A program made the position numbers and the translations under genes. A stretch of 36,710 bases of DNA. Source: Sneathiella sp. Lineage in GTDB: Bacteria; Pseudomonadota; Alphaproteobacteria; Sneathiellales; Sneathiellaceae. Position 1 is the stretch's first letter. Every line of letters begins with the position of its first letter. The stretch is taken from contig JAESSA010000011.1 of NCBI GenBank assembly GCA_016764355.1, positions 1 through 36,710 on the forward strand, read 5' to 3'. Under the pieces are notes generated by a model. It saw nothing but the letters and a program-made list of their open reading frames with translations, was not told where the DNA came from and searched no databases. Below, piece after piece: positions 27,308 to 36,710 of the stretch.

Positions 27308-29509
27308 CTATTCATGACCCGGGACAGTCATCAAATCCGGTAGCCAATTGGCATGGACGTGACGCATGTCTTTAATTGATATGGCCAGTGTATTTTCAAT
27401 TTTCAATTCATTATGACCGGTCGTACCAATATTTTGAAGAGGAACATTGCATTTTTGTGCGTTTTGTAACAGTTTTTCTGCATTTGTCGCAGTTGTTGTT
27501 ATTACATAACGGGCCTGATCTTCTGCAAAACAGATGGCATGTGACGGCAAATCACTTTGAATTGACACATTTGCACCAATATTACCAGCAAGCGCCATTT
27601 CACTTAATGCGACCGCAAGACCACCATCGGAGATATCGTGGCACGCTGTAACCAAACCGCTGTGAATAGAATCGCGAACAAAATCACCATTGCGCTTTTC
27701 GACATCGAGATTAACTACTGGCGGCGCACCTTCCTCACGTCCTTCAATTTCTTTTAGGTAAATTGATTGCCCCAAATCACCGGAGGTATCACCAACGAGG
27801 AGCACAGTCTCACCTTCAGACTTAAAGGCAATCGTTGCCATATGATCTGATTGGGATATCAAACCAATCCCACCAATCGCCGGAGTTGGATGGATGCCAA
27901 CACCTTTGGTTTCATTGTACAGGGAAACATTTCCTGAAACGACTGGGTAATCCAGTGCGATGCAGGCTTCACGCATACCCTCAATACAGCCAACAAACTG
28001 ACCCATTATCTCTGGCCGCTCAGGATTGCCAAAATTCATGCAATCAGTGATAGCCAACGGTTTCGCGCCCGTTGCAGTCAAGTTCCGCCACGTCTCTGCA
28101 ACGGCTTGCTTGCCGCCCATCTCTGGGTCAGCATAACAATAACGGGGGTTGCAGTCGGTTGTGATGGCAAGTGCTTTGTCGGTTCCGTGAATGCGGACAA
28201 CGGCTGCATCGCCACCGGGACGCTGAATAGTATCCCCCATGACCATATGGTCATATTGCTCCCAAATCCATTTACGGCTGGCGACTTCTGAAGATCCCAT
28301 AATCGTTAGCAATGCATTTCCAAGGTCTTTTACTGGAGAGACGTCACTTGCCTTAATTGGCGCCGGCGCCACGGTTTTAACCCAAGGACGATCGTATTCC
28401 GGTGCGGCATCCGCTAAGGGGGCTACGGGAAGTTCTGCAACGATTTCACCATGCATGGTCAGAATCATTTTTCCTGTATCGGTTACTTCACCGATAATGG
28501 CGAAATCAAGTTCCCACTTTTCAAAGATTTTTTGGGCTGCTTCTTCACTGCCGGGTTTCAGGACCATCAACATGCGTTCCTGACTTTCAGAAAGCATTAC
28601 CTCATAAGGTGTCATGCCTTCTTCGCGCATTGGCACTTTGTCGATATCCAGCCGGATACCAACGCCGCCTTTATCCGCCATCTCGAAAGACGAGGACGTC
28701 AGACCAGCCGCGCCCATATCCTGAATGGCCACGATATAGTCCGTCGCCATTAGCTCCAGGCAGGCTTCAAGAAGCAGTTTTTCAGCAAAGGGATCACCAA
28801 CTTGTACTGTTGGACGTTTTTCTTCACTATCATCATCAAACTCAGCAGATGCCATCGTCGCACCATGAATACCGTCACGGCCTGTTTTTGATCCCACATA
28901 AACAACGGGGTTTCCAATACCAGCTGCGGCGGAATAGAAAATCTTTTCAGTCTCAGCAACGCCCACGGTCATGGCGTTTACAAGAATATTTCCGTCATAG
29001 GATGAATGAAAGTTTGTCTCACCACCAACGGTGGGAATACCCATACAGTTACCATAACCGCCAATACCAGCAACAACGCCAGAGACTAAGTGGCGGGTTT
29101 TCGGGTGATCAGGCTGTCCAAAACGAAGCGCGTTCATGTTGGCAATGGGACGTGCACCCATTGTGAACACATCTCTCAAAATACCGCCAACACCCGTCGC
29201 TGCCCCTTGATAGGGTTCAATAAAGGACGGATGATTGTGGCTTTCCATCTTGAAAATGGCGGCCTGTCCATCGCCGATGTCTACAACACCGGCATTTTCG
29301 CCAGGACCGCAAATTACCCAAGGGGCTTCAGTTGGGAGGGTTTTAAGCCATTTTTTTGATGATTTGTAAGAGCAATGCTCACTCCACATTACAGAAAAGA
29401 TACCAAGCTCTGTCCGGTTTGGTTCCCGGCCCAGAATGCTTAATACCCGCTCATATTCGCTTTCGGACAATCCATGTTCGGCAACGATTTCTTTTGTGAT
29501 TTCCGTCAT
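27308..29509 (-). CDS. purL: Phosphoribosylformylglycinamidine synthase subunit PurL
   Basis: [48 protein letters not shown]...[36 protein letters not shown]. Confidence 0.98.
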   Translation of the reverse strand: MTEITKEIVAEHGLSESEYERVLSILGREPNRTELGIFSVMWSEHCSYKSSKKWLKTLPTEAPWVICGPGENAGVVDIGDGQAAIFKMESHNHPSFIEPYQGAATGVGGILRDVFTMGARPIANMNALRFGQPDHPKTRHLVSGVVAGIGGYGNCMGIPTVGGETNFHSSYDGNILVNAMTVGVAETEKIFYSAAAGIGNPVVYVGSKTGRDGIHGATMASAEFDDDSEEKRPTVQVGDPFAEKLLLEACLELMATDYIVAIQDMGAAGLTSSSFEMADKGGVGIRLDIDKVPMREEGMTPYEVMLSESQERMLMVLKPGSEEAAQKIFEKWELDFAIIGEVTDTGKMILTMHGEIVAELPVAPLADAAPEYDRPWVKTVAPAPIKASDVSPVKDLGNALLTIMGSSEVASRKWIWEQYDHMVMGDTIQRPGGDAAVVRIHGTDKALAITTDCNPRYCYADPEMGGKQAVAETWRNLTATGAKPLAITDCMNFGNPERPEIMGQFVGCIEGMREACIALDYPVVSGNVSLYNETKGVGIHPTPAIGGIGLISQSDHMATIAFKSEGETVLLVGDTSGDLGQSIYLKEIEGREEGAPPVVNLDVEKRNGDFVRDSIHSGLVTACHDISDGGLAVALSEMALAGNIGANVSIQSDLPSHAICFAEDQARYVITTTATNAEKLLQNAQKCNVPLQNIGTTGHNELKIENTLAISIKDMRHVHANWLPDLMTVPGHE

Positions 29510-29516
29510 ATCAGCT

Positions 29517-30206
29517 TCAATTCAGGGAATTTATAAGATTGTCAAAGAAGAGTTTACCGTCCGTGCCGCCCAGTTGATCACTGATAAGGCGTTCTGGATG
29601 AGGCATCAGTCCAAGAATATTTCCAGCTTCGTTATAAATGCCGGCGATATTATTGCACGAACCGTTGATGTTGGTCTTTGAAGAAACCGTGCCATCCTCG
29701 TCGCTATATTTAAATGCAATTTGCCCGTTATCTTCCAGACGAGACAAAGTTTCGTCATCGGCAAAGTAGTTGCCATCATGATGGGCGACAGGGAAACGGA
29801 TAACATCATCTACTTTAAAAGCACCAGAAAAACGGTTATTCTGGGACGTGATTTTTAAATGGACATCTCTACAAATGAACTTTTGATTGGCGTTACGAAG
29901 AAGTGCGCCGGGAAGCATACCTGTTTCAGTAGCCACCTGAAATCCATTGCATACCGCAAGGATTGGTGTTCCTGCAGCAGCTTTTTTTACGACTTCACGC
30001 ATGATCGGAGAGTTTCCGGCAATAGCGCCACACCGAAGATAGTCGCCATAGGAAAAACCACCGGGAACGGCAATTAAGTCGGTGTCTGGCAATTCGCTAT
30101 CCCCATGCCAAACCATTATGGGGGATGTTCCTAAAGATTGCTCAATTGCGACTTTCATGTCGCGGTCACAATTGGATCCGGGAAATACTATAACTGCGGC
30201 CTTCAT
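29517..30206 (-). CDS. purQ: Phosphoribosylformylglycinamidine synthase subunit PurQ
   Basis: [17 protein letters not shown]...[17 protein letters not shown]...[24 protein letters not shown]...LMPHPER. Confidence 0.98.
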   Translation of the reverse strand: MKAAVIVFPGSNCDRDMKVAIEQSLGTSPIMVWHGDSELPDTDLIAVPGGFSYGDYLRCGAIAGNSPIMREVVKKAAAGTPILAVCNGFQVATETGMLPGALLRNANQKFICRDVHLKITSQNNRFSGAFKVDDVIRFPVAHHDGNYFADDETLSRLEDNGQIAFKYSDEDGTVSSKTNINGSCNNIAGIYNEAGNILGLMPHPERLISDQLGGTDGKLFFDNLINSLN

Positions 30207-30232
30207 TGGTCTCAGTCTCCTTCACTAATTGT

Positions 30233-30475
30233 TTAATCCAGTAACTCGACGGAATAGTTTTCAATAACTGTATTGGCCAGCAATTGAGTGCACATTTTGT
30301 CGACCACAGAAGGGGCGTCGGATGCAGAAATATCGCCAAGCTCAAGTTCGATTATCTTGCCTTGACGAACTTCACCAACATTATCGAAACCCAAACCATG
30401 CAGGGCGTGAGAAATGGCTTTTCCTTGTGGGTCGAGGACGCCGTTTTTAAGAGAAATAGTGACGCGAGCTTTCAT
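30233..30475 (-). CDS. purS: Phosphoribosylformylglycinamidine synthase subunit PurS
   Basis: MKARVTISLKNGVLDPQGKAISHALHGLGFDNVGEVRQGKIIELEL. Confidence 0.97.
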   Translation of the reverse strand: MKARVTISLKNGVLDPQGKAISHALHGLGFDNVGEVRQGKIIELELGDISASDAPSVVDKMCTQLLANTVIENYSVELLD

Positions 30476-30504
30476 CTAAATGTTACCTTGTAACCAGTAG
30501 CCAA

Positions 30505-30530
30505 GAAAAAAGGCGCAATGAATGCGCCTT
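30505..30530 (-). terminator. Intrinsic terminator-like hairpin between purC and purS
   Basis: Minus strand AAGGCGCA-TTCAT-TGCGCCTTTTTTC directly after the purC stop codon. Confidence 0.85.
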
Positions 30531-30535
30531 GAGGT

Positions 30536-31300
30536 TTATTGTATCGCAGTAGTTCCTTTGAGGTCCCCTGGACCGCTTTCAGGAAGGATACCTAGTCGCC
30601 GAGCAACTTCCTGGTATGCGTCTTCGACACCACCAAGATCTCGCCGGAAACGATCTTTATCCAATTTCTCATTGGTTTCAGAATCCCAAAGGCGACAATT
30701 GTCGGGACTAATTTCATCTGCAAGAATAACCTGAATTTCTTCTCCATCAAAGAAGCGGCCAAATTCAAGTTTGAAATCAATGAGTTTAATTCCGATTCCG
30801 ATGAATAGACCACATAGGAAGTCATTCACTCTCAATGACATGGCCATGATCTCGTCCAACTCTTCTGGCGAGGCCCAGCCGAACGCTGTTATATGCTCTT
30901 CGGAGACAATGGGATCATTCAACTCGTCTGACTTGAAGCAATATTCGATTATAGTGCGGGGAAGGGAAGTGCCCTCCGTGATGCCAAGGCGCGAACAAAT
31001 AGAGCCTGCGGCTATATTGCGCACAATTACTTCAACAGGAATAATCTCAACTTCTTTTATCAGCTGTTCTCTCATGTTGAGACGGCGAATAAAGTGATTT
31101 TGTATTCCAATTTCCGTAAGGCGATTCATTAGGTGTTCGGAAATACGATTATTCAGGACACCTTTTCCTGTAATCGTCGATTTCTTCTCGCCGTTAAATG
31201 CTGTTGCGTCGTCTTTGAAATATTGAACAAGTGTACCAGGTTCTGGTCCTTCAAAAAGGACTTTTGCCTTGCCTTCATAAATGCGCCTGCGGCGAGTCAT
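30536..31300 (-). CDS. purC: Phosphoribosylaminoimidazole-succinocarboxamide synthase
   Basis: [54 protein letters not shown]...[15 protein letters not shown]. Confidence 0.98.
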   Translation of the reverse strand: MTRRRRIYEGKAKVLFEGPEPGTLVQYFKDDATAFNGEKKSTITGKGVLNNRISEHLMNRLTEIGIQNHFIRRLNMREQLIKEVEIIPVEVIVRNIAAGSICSRLGITEGTSLPRTIIEYCFKSDELNDPIVSEEHITAFGWASPEELDEIMAMSLRVNDFLCGLFIGIGIKLIDFKLEFGRFFDGEEIQVILADEISPDNCRLWDSETNEKLDKDRFRRDLGGVEDAYQEVARRLGILPESGPGDLKGTTAIQ

Positions 31301-31616
31301 GAATATCGCTCCAAAATATGGGCCTGATTAAGCGGCCGACTTAAAAAGTAGAGATTGTGGAATATGAAGAGCTACAACGAAAAGGCTGCATAATTCAACT
31401 CACGACCTCCTCTGCCAGTAAACTTTGGCAAATTCAAGCGGAACATAGTTCAGATAGGTTCTAATTACAATATATCCTGTTAGATATTTCTTTGTTTTTA
31501 CTGAAAAAAAATCTTGTCCGGCGGTAGCACTATGCCCAAGTTAGTTGTATAGACGTAACAATAGCAGAAATCCGCTTTATTTTTAAACGCTTAGAGAAAT
31601 TTAAAGGACCACAATA

Positions 31617-31940
31617 ATGTCAGGTATTGGAGATCTTGGGAAATCACATGAAGGAAAATTTGTGCTTGAAAGTGATTTGGAATTTAAGTCTGTAGCACGA
31701 AGAAACAAACTTCTTGGAGAATGGGCCGCTAATTTGATGGGTTTAACAGATGATGCTGTGACTGCTTATGCAAAAGAAGTTGTTATTGCTGATCTGGAAG
31801 AAAAGGGCGATGAAGACGTTTTTCGCAAAATCAGACATGATCTTGATGGCAAGAATGTAGAAATGTCAGACCATCGCATTCGCCGAGAAATGGAAGAGCT
31901 TTTGGCAACTGCGCGGGAACAGATTCACAACGCAAAGTAA
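31617..31940 (+). CDS. DUF1476 domain protein (F1-ATPase zeta-subunit/inhibitor family)
   Basis: KSHEGKFVLESDLEFKSVARRNKLLGEWAANLMGL...YAKEVVIADLEEKGDEDVFRKIRHDL. Confidence 0.93.
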   Translation: MSGIGDLGKSHEGKFVLESDLEFKSVARRNKLLGEWAANLMGLTDDAVTAYAKEVVIADLEEKGDEDVFRKIRHDLDGKNVEMSDHRIRREMEELLATAREQIHNAK

Positions 31941-31965
31941 CTTAAAAAGTTAGCTTGAAATTAGG

Positions 31966-31998
31966 AAGGCCAGCGATTTAGTCGCTGGCCTTTTCTTT
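31966..31998. terminator. Bidirectional intrinsic terminator between the DUF1476 gene and purB
   Basis: AAGGCCAGCGA-TTTAG-TCGCTGGCCTT (11-bp stem) followed by TTCTTTT, between convergent genes. Confidence 0.88.
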
Positions 31999-32002
31999 TG
32001 AT

Positions 32003-33298
32003 TTACTCGCCAAAAACGCGTTTGAACAAAGTGTCTACATGTTTGGTGTGGTATTCCAGATCGAAAACACTTTCGATTTGCTCATGAGACATCGCGTTGG
32101 TTACTTCTTCATCATTCTTCAAAAGATCCAAGAAGTCAGCGCCTTCACGCCAGACAACCATAGCATTGCGCTGAACAAGGCGGTAGGCGTCTTCACGGCT
32201 TATGCCTGCTTGTGTCAAAGCCAAGAGAACCCGTTGTGAATGGATCAAACCACCCAGTTTGTTCATGTTGGCCATCATGTTTTCTGGATAAACCAACAAT
32301 TTGTCAATAACGCCAGTTAGACGGGTCAAGGCAAAATCAAGTGTAATTGTTGCATCTGGTCCAATTGCGCGCTCAACGGAAGAGTGGGAGATATCCCGCT
32401 CATGCCAGAGAGCAACATTTTCCATAGCAGGAATTGTGGCCATACGGACCAAACGAGCAAGACCTGTCAGGTTTTCTGTAAGGATTGGGTTCCGTTTGTG
32501 AGGCATCGCAGAAGAGCCTTTTTGCCCTGGAGCAAAATATTCTTCAACTTCCAGAACTTCAGTACGCTGTAGGTGACGGATTTCAACAGAAAGGCGTTCA
32601 ATAGAACTTGCAATAACGCCCAGTGTCGCAAAATACATAGCGTGACGGTCACGGGGAATGACTTGAGTGGAGATTGTTTCAGGCTCAAGTCCCAATTTTT
32701 TCGCCACATGTTCTTCAACAAATGGATCGATATTCGCGAAAGTACCAACAGCACCGGAAATAGCGCAAGTCGCAATCTCTTTACGGGCGTTTACAAGTCT
32801 TTCACGATTACGTTCGAACTCTGCAAAAGCTTGTGCAAGCTTAAGGCCAAAAGTTACAGGCTCAGCATGAATACCGTGTGATCGACCAACACAAACATCA
32901 TCTTTGTGGGCGTAGGCTTTCTTCTTCAACGCAGCCAAAAGAAGGTCCATATCATTGAGGAGGATATCAGTAGCCTTAACCAATTGTACATTCAAGCATG
33001 TGTCTAGAACATCAGAGGATGTCATGCCCTGATGAACAAAGCGGGCTTCGTCGCCCACATATTCTTGAAGGTTCGTTAAAAATGCAATGACATCGTGTTT
33101 GGTTTCCCGTTCAATCTCATCGATACGATCAATTTCAAAGTTACCCTTTTCCCATACAGCTTTTGCTGCTTCCTTCGGGATAACACCCAGTTCAGCTTGT
33201 GCATCGCAGGCATGAGCTTCTATTTCAAACCAGATGCGGAATTTGCTTTCTGGTTCCCAAATCGCTGTCATTTCGGGGCGCGAGTAACGGGGTATCAT
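32003..33298 (-). CDS. purB: Adenylosuccinate lyase
   Basis: MIPRYSRPEMTAIWEPESKFRIWFEIEAHACDAQAELGVIP...VGRSHGIHAEPVTFGLKLA...GQKGSSAMPHKRNPI. Confidence 0.98.
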   Translation of the reverse strand: MIPRYSRPEMTAIWEPESKFRIWFEIEAHACDAQAELGVIPKEAAKAVWEKGNFEIDRIDEIERETKHDVIAFLTNLQEYVGDEARFVHQGMTSSDVLDTCLNVQLVKATDILLNDMDLLLAALKKKAYAHKDDVCVGRSHGIHAEPVTFGLKLAQAFAEFERNRERLVNARKEIATCAISGAVGTFANIDPFVEEHVAKKLGLEPETISTQVIPRDRHAMYFATLGVIASSIERLSVEIRHLQRTEVLEVEEYFAPGQKGSSAMPHKRNPILTENLTGLARLVRMATIPAMENVALWHERDISHSSVERAIGPDATITLDFALTRLTGVIDKLLVYPENMMANMNKLGGLIHSQRVLLALTQAGISREDAYRLVQRNAMVVWREGADFLDLLKNDEEVTNAMSHEQIESVFDLEYHTKHVDTLFKRVFGE

Positions 33299-33593
33299 GT
33301 GATGTCACCTTATATGCTATAAAAAGCTTTAAAAGCTCAATAGGGGCTACGATAAAGTTCTGCAATGGAACTGCTGGGCGTTCACTAGCAGAGACCGCTA
33401 GAAATCTCAACTGTTTCTAATGCTATTGTGGTTCTGATTTATGTCATTGAATGTTAAAGAAATAAAATATTAGAAATATTCAATGAAAAACAAAGGGGGA
33501 CAAAACCTCTTTTCATTAGGTTAAACGCATTTTAAAGTAGAAAAGAGAGTAAGTTAATTCCACGAAACCCTTTGTATTAAAGTGTATAACTTT

Positions 33594-34139
33594 ATGATTA
33601 CAGATAAGCAGATTATTGAAGCAGCAATTCTTGTTTATGCTCACAAACCGGACGCGACAATGACTGAGGTTGCTAAAGAAGCTGGTGTGACACGGATTAC
33701 TGTTAATCGAAAATTTGGTACCAAAAAAGATCTTCTTGAGATTGCATCTACTTATTGCATTGATCGTTTTGATGAGGTTTTAAGAAATGCCCAGAATACA
33801 GATTATTCCGCATTAGAGAAAATTTTCCTTATTTTAAAAGGTTTTTCTCAACTTCGTAATCACTACTTTTTCTGGATGAGAACTTCTATCGATAATAAAA
33901 GTAAACATCAGGAAGTTTTCATGCGCCAATTAGAAATGGTGGAACAATTGGTCATCGCAGCGCAACAGGCGGGAGATATCAGAACAGATCTGCCCTCGGG
34001 CTGGGTTGCGTCCCTTTTTGATTATATGGCAGTTACTGCGAGCGCGTCCACTTATCGGGGTGTTGTCGCGGAGAGGGATATTTATAAAATTTCTTGGGAA
34101 ACCTTATTGAACGGAATATCTCCAAAAAAATTCTTCTGA
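33594..34139 (+). CDS. TetR-family transcriptional regulator
   Basis: MITDKQIIEAAILVYAHKPDATMTEVAKEAGVTRITVNRKFGTKKDLLEIAS: typical TetR N-terminal HTH. The ORF can start at 33582. Confidence 0.85.
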   Translation: MITDKQIIEAAILVYAHKPDATMTEVAKEAGVTRITVNRKFGTKKDLLEIASTYCIDRFDEVLRNAQNTDYSALEKIFLILKGFSQLRNHYFFWMRTSIDNKSKHQEVFMRQLEMVEQLVIAAQQAGDIRTDLPSGWVASLFDYMAVTASASTYRGVVAERDIYKISWETLLNGISPKKFF

Positions 34140-34145
34140 TCCACC

Positions 34146-34553
34146 CTATGGAACTTCTTGGCTTAGTTCGGCAATCAATTCAAGAATAGCGGTTTTAACT
34201 TCATTGTCTTTTATCTTGTTAAATGCTCGAACCAGCTCCAATGTTTCGCGCCTCGCTGCAGGGTCTTTTTTAACTCTGAGGTTATCTTCTTTTAAGGCTG
34301 CTTGTTCGAAATCCTCAAAGAAGAAGGTGATAGGGACACTCAATGCTTGGGAGAGGTCATATAATCGACTAGAGCCAATTCTGTTATCGCCCTGTTCATA
34401 TTTTTGAATTTGTTGAAATGTGAGTCCAACACGTTCTGACAACTCAACCTGACTTAGCCCCAATATGGTGCGCTGCATACGCACGCGTTTTCCGACATAG
34501 GCATCAATCTTGTTTGGTTTAATTTCGGCCAAAGTGTTGCGAATATTATTCAT
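34146..34553 (-). CDS. XRE-family helix-turn-helix regulator
   Basis: VGKRVRMQRTILGLSQVELSERVGLTFQQIQKYEQGDNRIGSSRLYDLSQALSVPITFFFE. Confidence 0.93.
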   Translation of the reverse strand: MNNIRNTLAEIKPNKIDAYVGKRVRMQRTILGLSQVELSERVGLTFQQIQKYEQGDNRIGSSRLYDLSQALSVPITFFFEDFEQAALKEDNLRVKKDPAARRETLELVRAFNKIKDNEVKTAILELIAELSQEVP

Positions 34554-34677
34554 TCTTTGAAGAATATCTTTCTTAATTATAGATTTATGTCTATTAAGTC
34601 ACTAAATGTTACAAAAAATAAAATATATTGAAAATATTAACAGATCGATAACTGGTGCTGAGAGCTTTAATATTTAC

Positions 34678-35514
34678 TCACATTAGGCCCAAAGATTTAA
34701 GGCTCGTACTTTCATTTGCGCTTACAACCAAATGATCGAGAACACGAATACCTAGCACTGCTGCCGCTGCAACAATTTCATTTGTCATAGATATATCTGC
34801 TTTGGATGGAGTTGTATCCCCCGATGGGTGATTATGCACCAAAATAACAGAAGTTGCACCCAGCTCCAAAGCGCGTTTTACAACTTCTCTGGGATATACT
34901 GCTGTTTGATTTACAGTGCCCTTTTGTTGCAATTCATCAGCAATTAAGTGATTTTTATTGTTAAGAAACAGGACACGGAAATGTTCTACATCTTTCGATC
35001 CCATTATGCCCTGGCAATATTCCAATAAGGACTGCCATGAGCTTAAAATATTTTTCTTTTCTACTTTGGATCTAAGAAGTTTTTCGCCCAACAATTCAGC
35101 AACTTTTAAAGTGGCAACTATTGCGTCCGTTACGGTATCAACTTGCAATAATTCTTCGTGAGATGCCCTTAAAACAGCTGAAAGTGAGCCGAATTTGGTA
35201 ATAAGTTTTTTGGCTAAGGGTTTTGTATCAGCCCGGGCGGATGTGGCAAATAATATCATTTCAAGGAATTCATAATCAGCTAAAGCCGCAGCACCCTGAT
35301 TTATGACTTTTTCTCTTAGTCTTTTGCGGTGGCCTTTTTTGTCATCGATCTTTCCTTTTATATCGCCCGCGGATTCTTCAAGGGTATAGAAAAGGGCCTC
35401 TGGTACGAGTTTCTGGCCAGATGCAGATTCAAAAGGGACAGAACTTTCTTCAGCAGTTGAGTGCAATTGCTGTGAGTTGGATTGTCCCTTTTGGTAATCT
35501 TGATCAGATGGCAT
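34678..35514 (-). CDS. radC: DNA repair protein RadC-like (JAB/MPN domain)
   Basis: HRKRLREKVINQGAAALADYEFLEMILF...EHFRVLFLNNKNHLIADELQQKGTVNQTAVYPREVVKRALELGATSVILVHNHPSGDTTPSKADISMT. Confidence 0.96.
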   Translation of the reverse strand: MPSDQDYQKGQSNSQQLHSTAEESSVPFESASGQKLVPEALFYTLEESAGDIKGKIDDKKGHRKRLREKVINQGAAALADYEFLEMILFATSARADTKPLAKKLITKFGSLSAVLRASHEELLQVDTVTDAIVATLKVAELLGEKLLRSKVEKKNILSSWQSLLEYCQGIMGSKDVEHFRVLFLNNKNHLIADELQQKGTVNQTAVYPREVVKRALELGATSVILVHNHPSGDTTPSKADISMTNEIVAAAAVLGIRVLDHLVVSANESTSLKSLGLM

Positions 35515-36328
35515 AAGGCGGGCTGTTTAATCCTTGAGGCGATTTCGTAAAAATCTCATACCCAGTGTCGGTAACAGCCAGGGAATGTTCAAACTGCGCT
35601 GACAAAGATCGATCTTTTGTCACTGCGGTCCAACCATCTTCTAAAACCTTTACTTGCCACTTTCCAAGATTGATCATGGGCTCAATCGTGAAGATCATTC
35701 CAGAGCGTAGTTCGATGCCTTCGCCGGGGCGGCCATAATGCACAACGTTAGGGACATCGTGAAAGACTTGGCCCAAACCATGACCGCAAAAATCCCGAAC
35801 AACTGAACATCGGTTCTTTTCGGCGTAAGACTGAATGGCATATCCAATATCGCCTAAAGTCGCCCCAGGTTTTACAACGTCGATGCCACGCATAAGACAT
35901 TCATAGGTGATATCGATAAGACGGCGGGCTTTCACGCTTGGTTTTCCCGCCACAAACATACGACTTGTATCACCATGCCATCCGTCAATAGTTGGGGTTA
36001 CGTCAATATTAACGATGTCACCATCTACTAATTTTTTTGGCCCCGGAATACCGTGACACACAACATGATTGATTGACGTGCAAACAGATTTGGTAAAGCC
36101 GCGATACCCAAGGGGCGCACATATGCCGCCGCGCTCGGTAATAAAATCATGGCAGAGAGTATTAATCTCGTCAGTTGTGATCCCAGGCACAACATGTTCG
36201 GTGATCATGTCGAGCGTTTCAGCCGCCAATTGGCCTGCTTTACGCATACCTTCAAAGCCTTCTTCACCGTGCAATTTAATGGCACCGGTGTTTTGGATCG
36301 GGGTATCTTTGCTATTAATATATTTCAT
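35504..36328 (-). CDS. map: Type I methionine aminopeptidase
   Basis: GMRKAGQLAAETLDMITEHVVPGITTDEINTLCHDFI...SINHVVCHGIPGPKKLVDGDIVNIDVTP...GHGLGQVFHDVPNV...FTIEPMIN. Confidence 0.98.
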   Translation of the reverse strand: MKYINSKDTPIQNTGAIKLHGEEGFEGMRKAGQLAAETLDMITEHVVPGITTDEINTLCHDFITERGGICAPLGYRGFTKSVCTSINHVVCHGIPGPKKLVDGDIVNIDVTPTIDGWHGDTSRMFVAGKPSVKARRLIDITYECLMRGIDVVKPGATLGDIGYAIQSYAEKNRCSVVRDFCGHGLGQVFHDVPNVVHYGRPGEGIELRSGMIFTIEPMINLGKWQVKVLEDGWTAVTKDRSLSAQFEHSLAVTDTGYEIFTKSPQGLNSPPYAI

Positions 36329-36396
36329 TGGCTTTGGTTTGTTTTAAACTTCAAGTTTCAAGGTACAATCAATTAAAAGAAAAGTCAGCTCGTTTT

Positions 36397-36710
36397 TTAT
36401 TCAACTAATTGGATTGTTGATCCGATTTTAATTTGCGTTGAATTTATTTGGCAACGATAGCAATAAACTTCAACACCTGATAATTTAGCATAGGCAAAAG
36501 CTTCTGCATATGCCGGATCAATATCACCTGCAATGTTAAAGGTCGAGCAGTCATTCCTCTGAACTAAGTAAAACATAACGGCACGATGGCCTGCCTTCAC
36601 CATATTGACAAGTTCGTGTAAATGCTTGGTGCCGCGAGACGTAACGGAGTCGGGAAATTCAGCAGCCCCCCCTGATCGCTTTAACGTGACACTCTTTACT
36701 TCCACGTAGC
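36397..36710 (-). CDS. sfsA: SfsA family DNA-binding/sugar fermentation stimulation protein (5' end cut by the window)
   Basis: VEVKSVTLKRSGGAAEFPDSVTSRGTKHLHELVNMVKAGHRAVMFYLVQRNDCSTFNIAGDIDPAYAEAF. Confidence 0.94.
   Translation of the reverse strand, partial: YVEVKSVTLKRSGGAAEFPDSVTSRGTKHLHELVNMVKAGHRAVMFYLVQRNDCSTFNIAGDIDPAYAEAFAYAKLSGVEVYCYRCQINSTQIKIGSTIQLVE

Noticed and set aside
28239-29166. Multiple plus-strand ORFs over purL (28239..28583, 28451..28753, 28609..29166)
   Set aside because: Antisense to a clearly conserved purL frame; no recognisable domains and unnatural composition.
1-36710. CRISPR array, tRNA/rRNA genes, IS elements, prophage or defense islands
   Set aside because: No regularly spaced repeats, no tRNA cloverleaf-like sequences I could recognise, and no transposase, integrase or nuclease-type genes; gene content is chromosomal housekeeping.

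Overview
This 36.7 kb window is a gene-dense, chromosomal, largely housekeeping region of an alphaproteobacterium. That assignment rests on the complex I NDUFA12-type subunit, a DUF2155 protein, the DUF1476/F1-ATPase zeta-type inhibitor, and an RNase E with a C-terminal GWW motif. Recognisable genes in order: NDUFA12, mlaD-like, DUF2155, aat, accC, accB, aroQ, a thiS-thiG fusion, DUF3750, a SRPBCC/ArsR/cupin operon, a DsbA-like thioredoxin, an M48 protease with TPRs, a gamma-glutamyltransferase-like lipoprotein, an aminotransferase, rne, an amiC-type amidase, PBP1A, prfB (with the programmed +1 frameshift), HxlR, a carboxymuconolactone decarboxylase-like protein, an SBP_bac_3 protein, a C-N hydrolase, a GATE-domain membrane protein, an alpha/beta hydrolase, CGFS glutaredoxin, bolA-like, purL/purQ/purS/purC, DUF1476, purB, TetR, XRE, radC, map and sfsA (partial). 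I found no CRISPR array, tRNA/rRNA, transposase or phage genes. I do not see a clear undescribed multi-gene system. The items most worth a second look are: the ThiS-ThiG fusion with its thiocarboxylation GGG internal; the highly structured rne leader; tandem operator dyads in front of the ArsR and HxlR regulators; a GGT homologue with altered active-site residues; the prfB recoding site; and a tiny ORF with a near-perfect Shine-Dalgarno.
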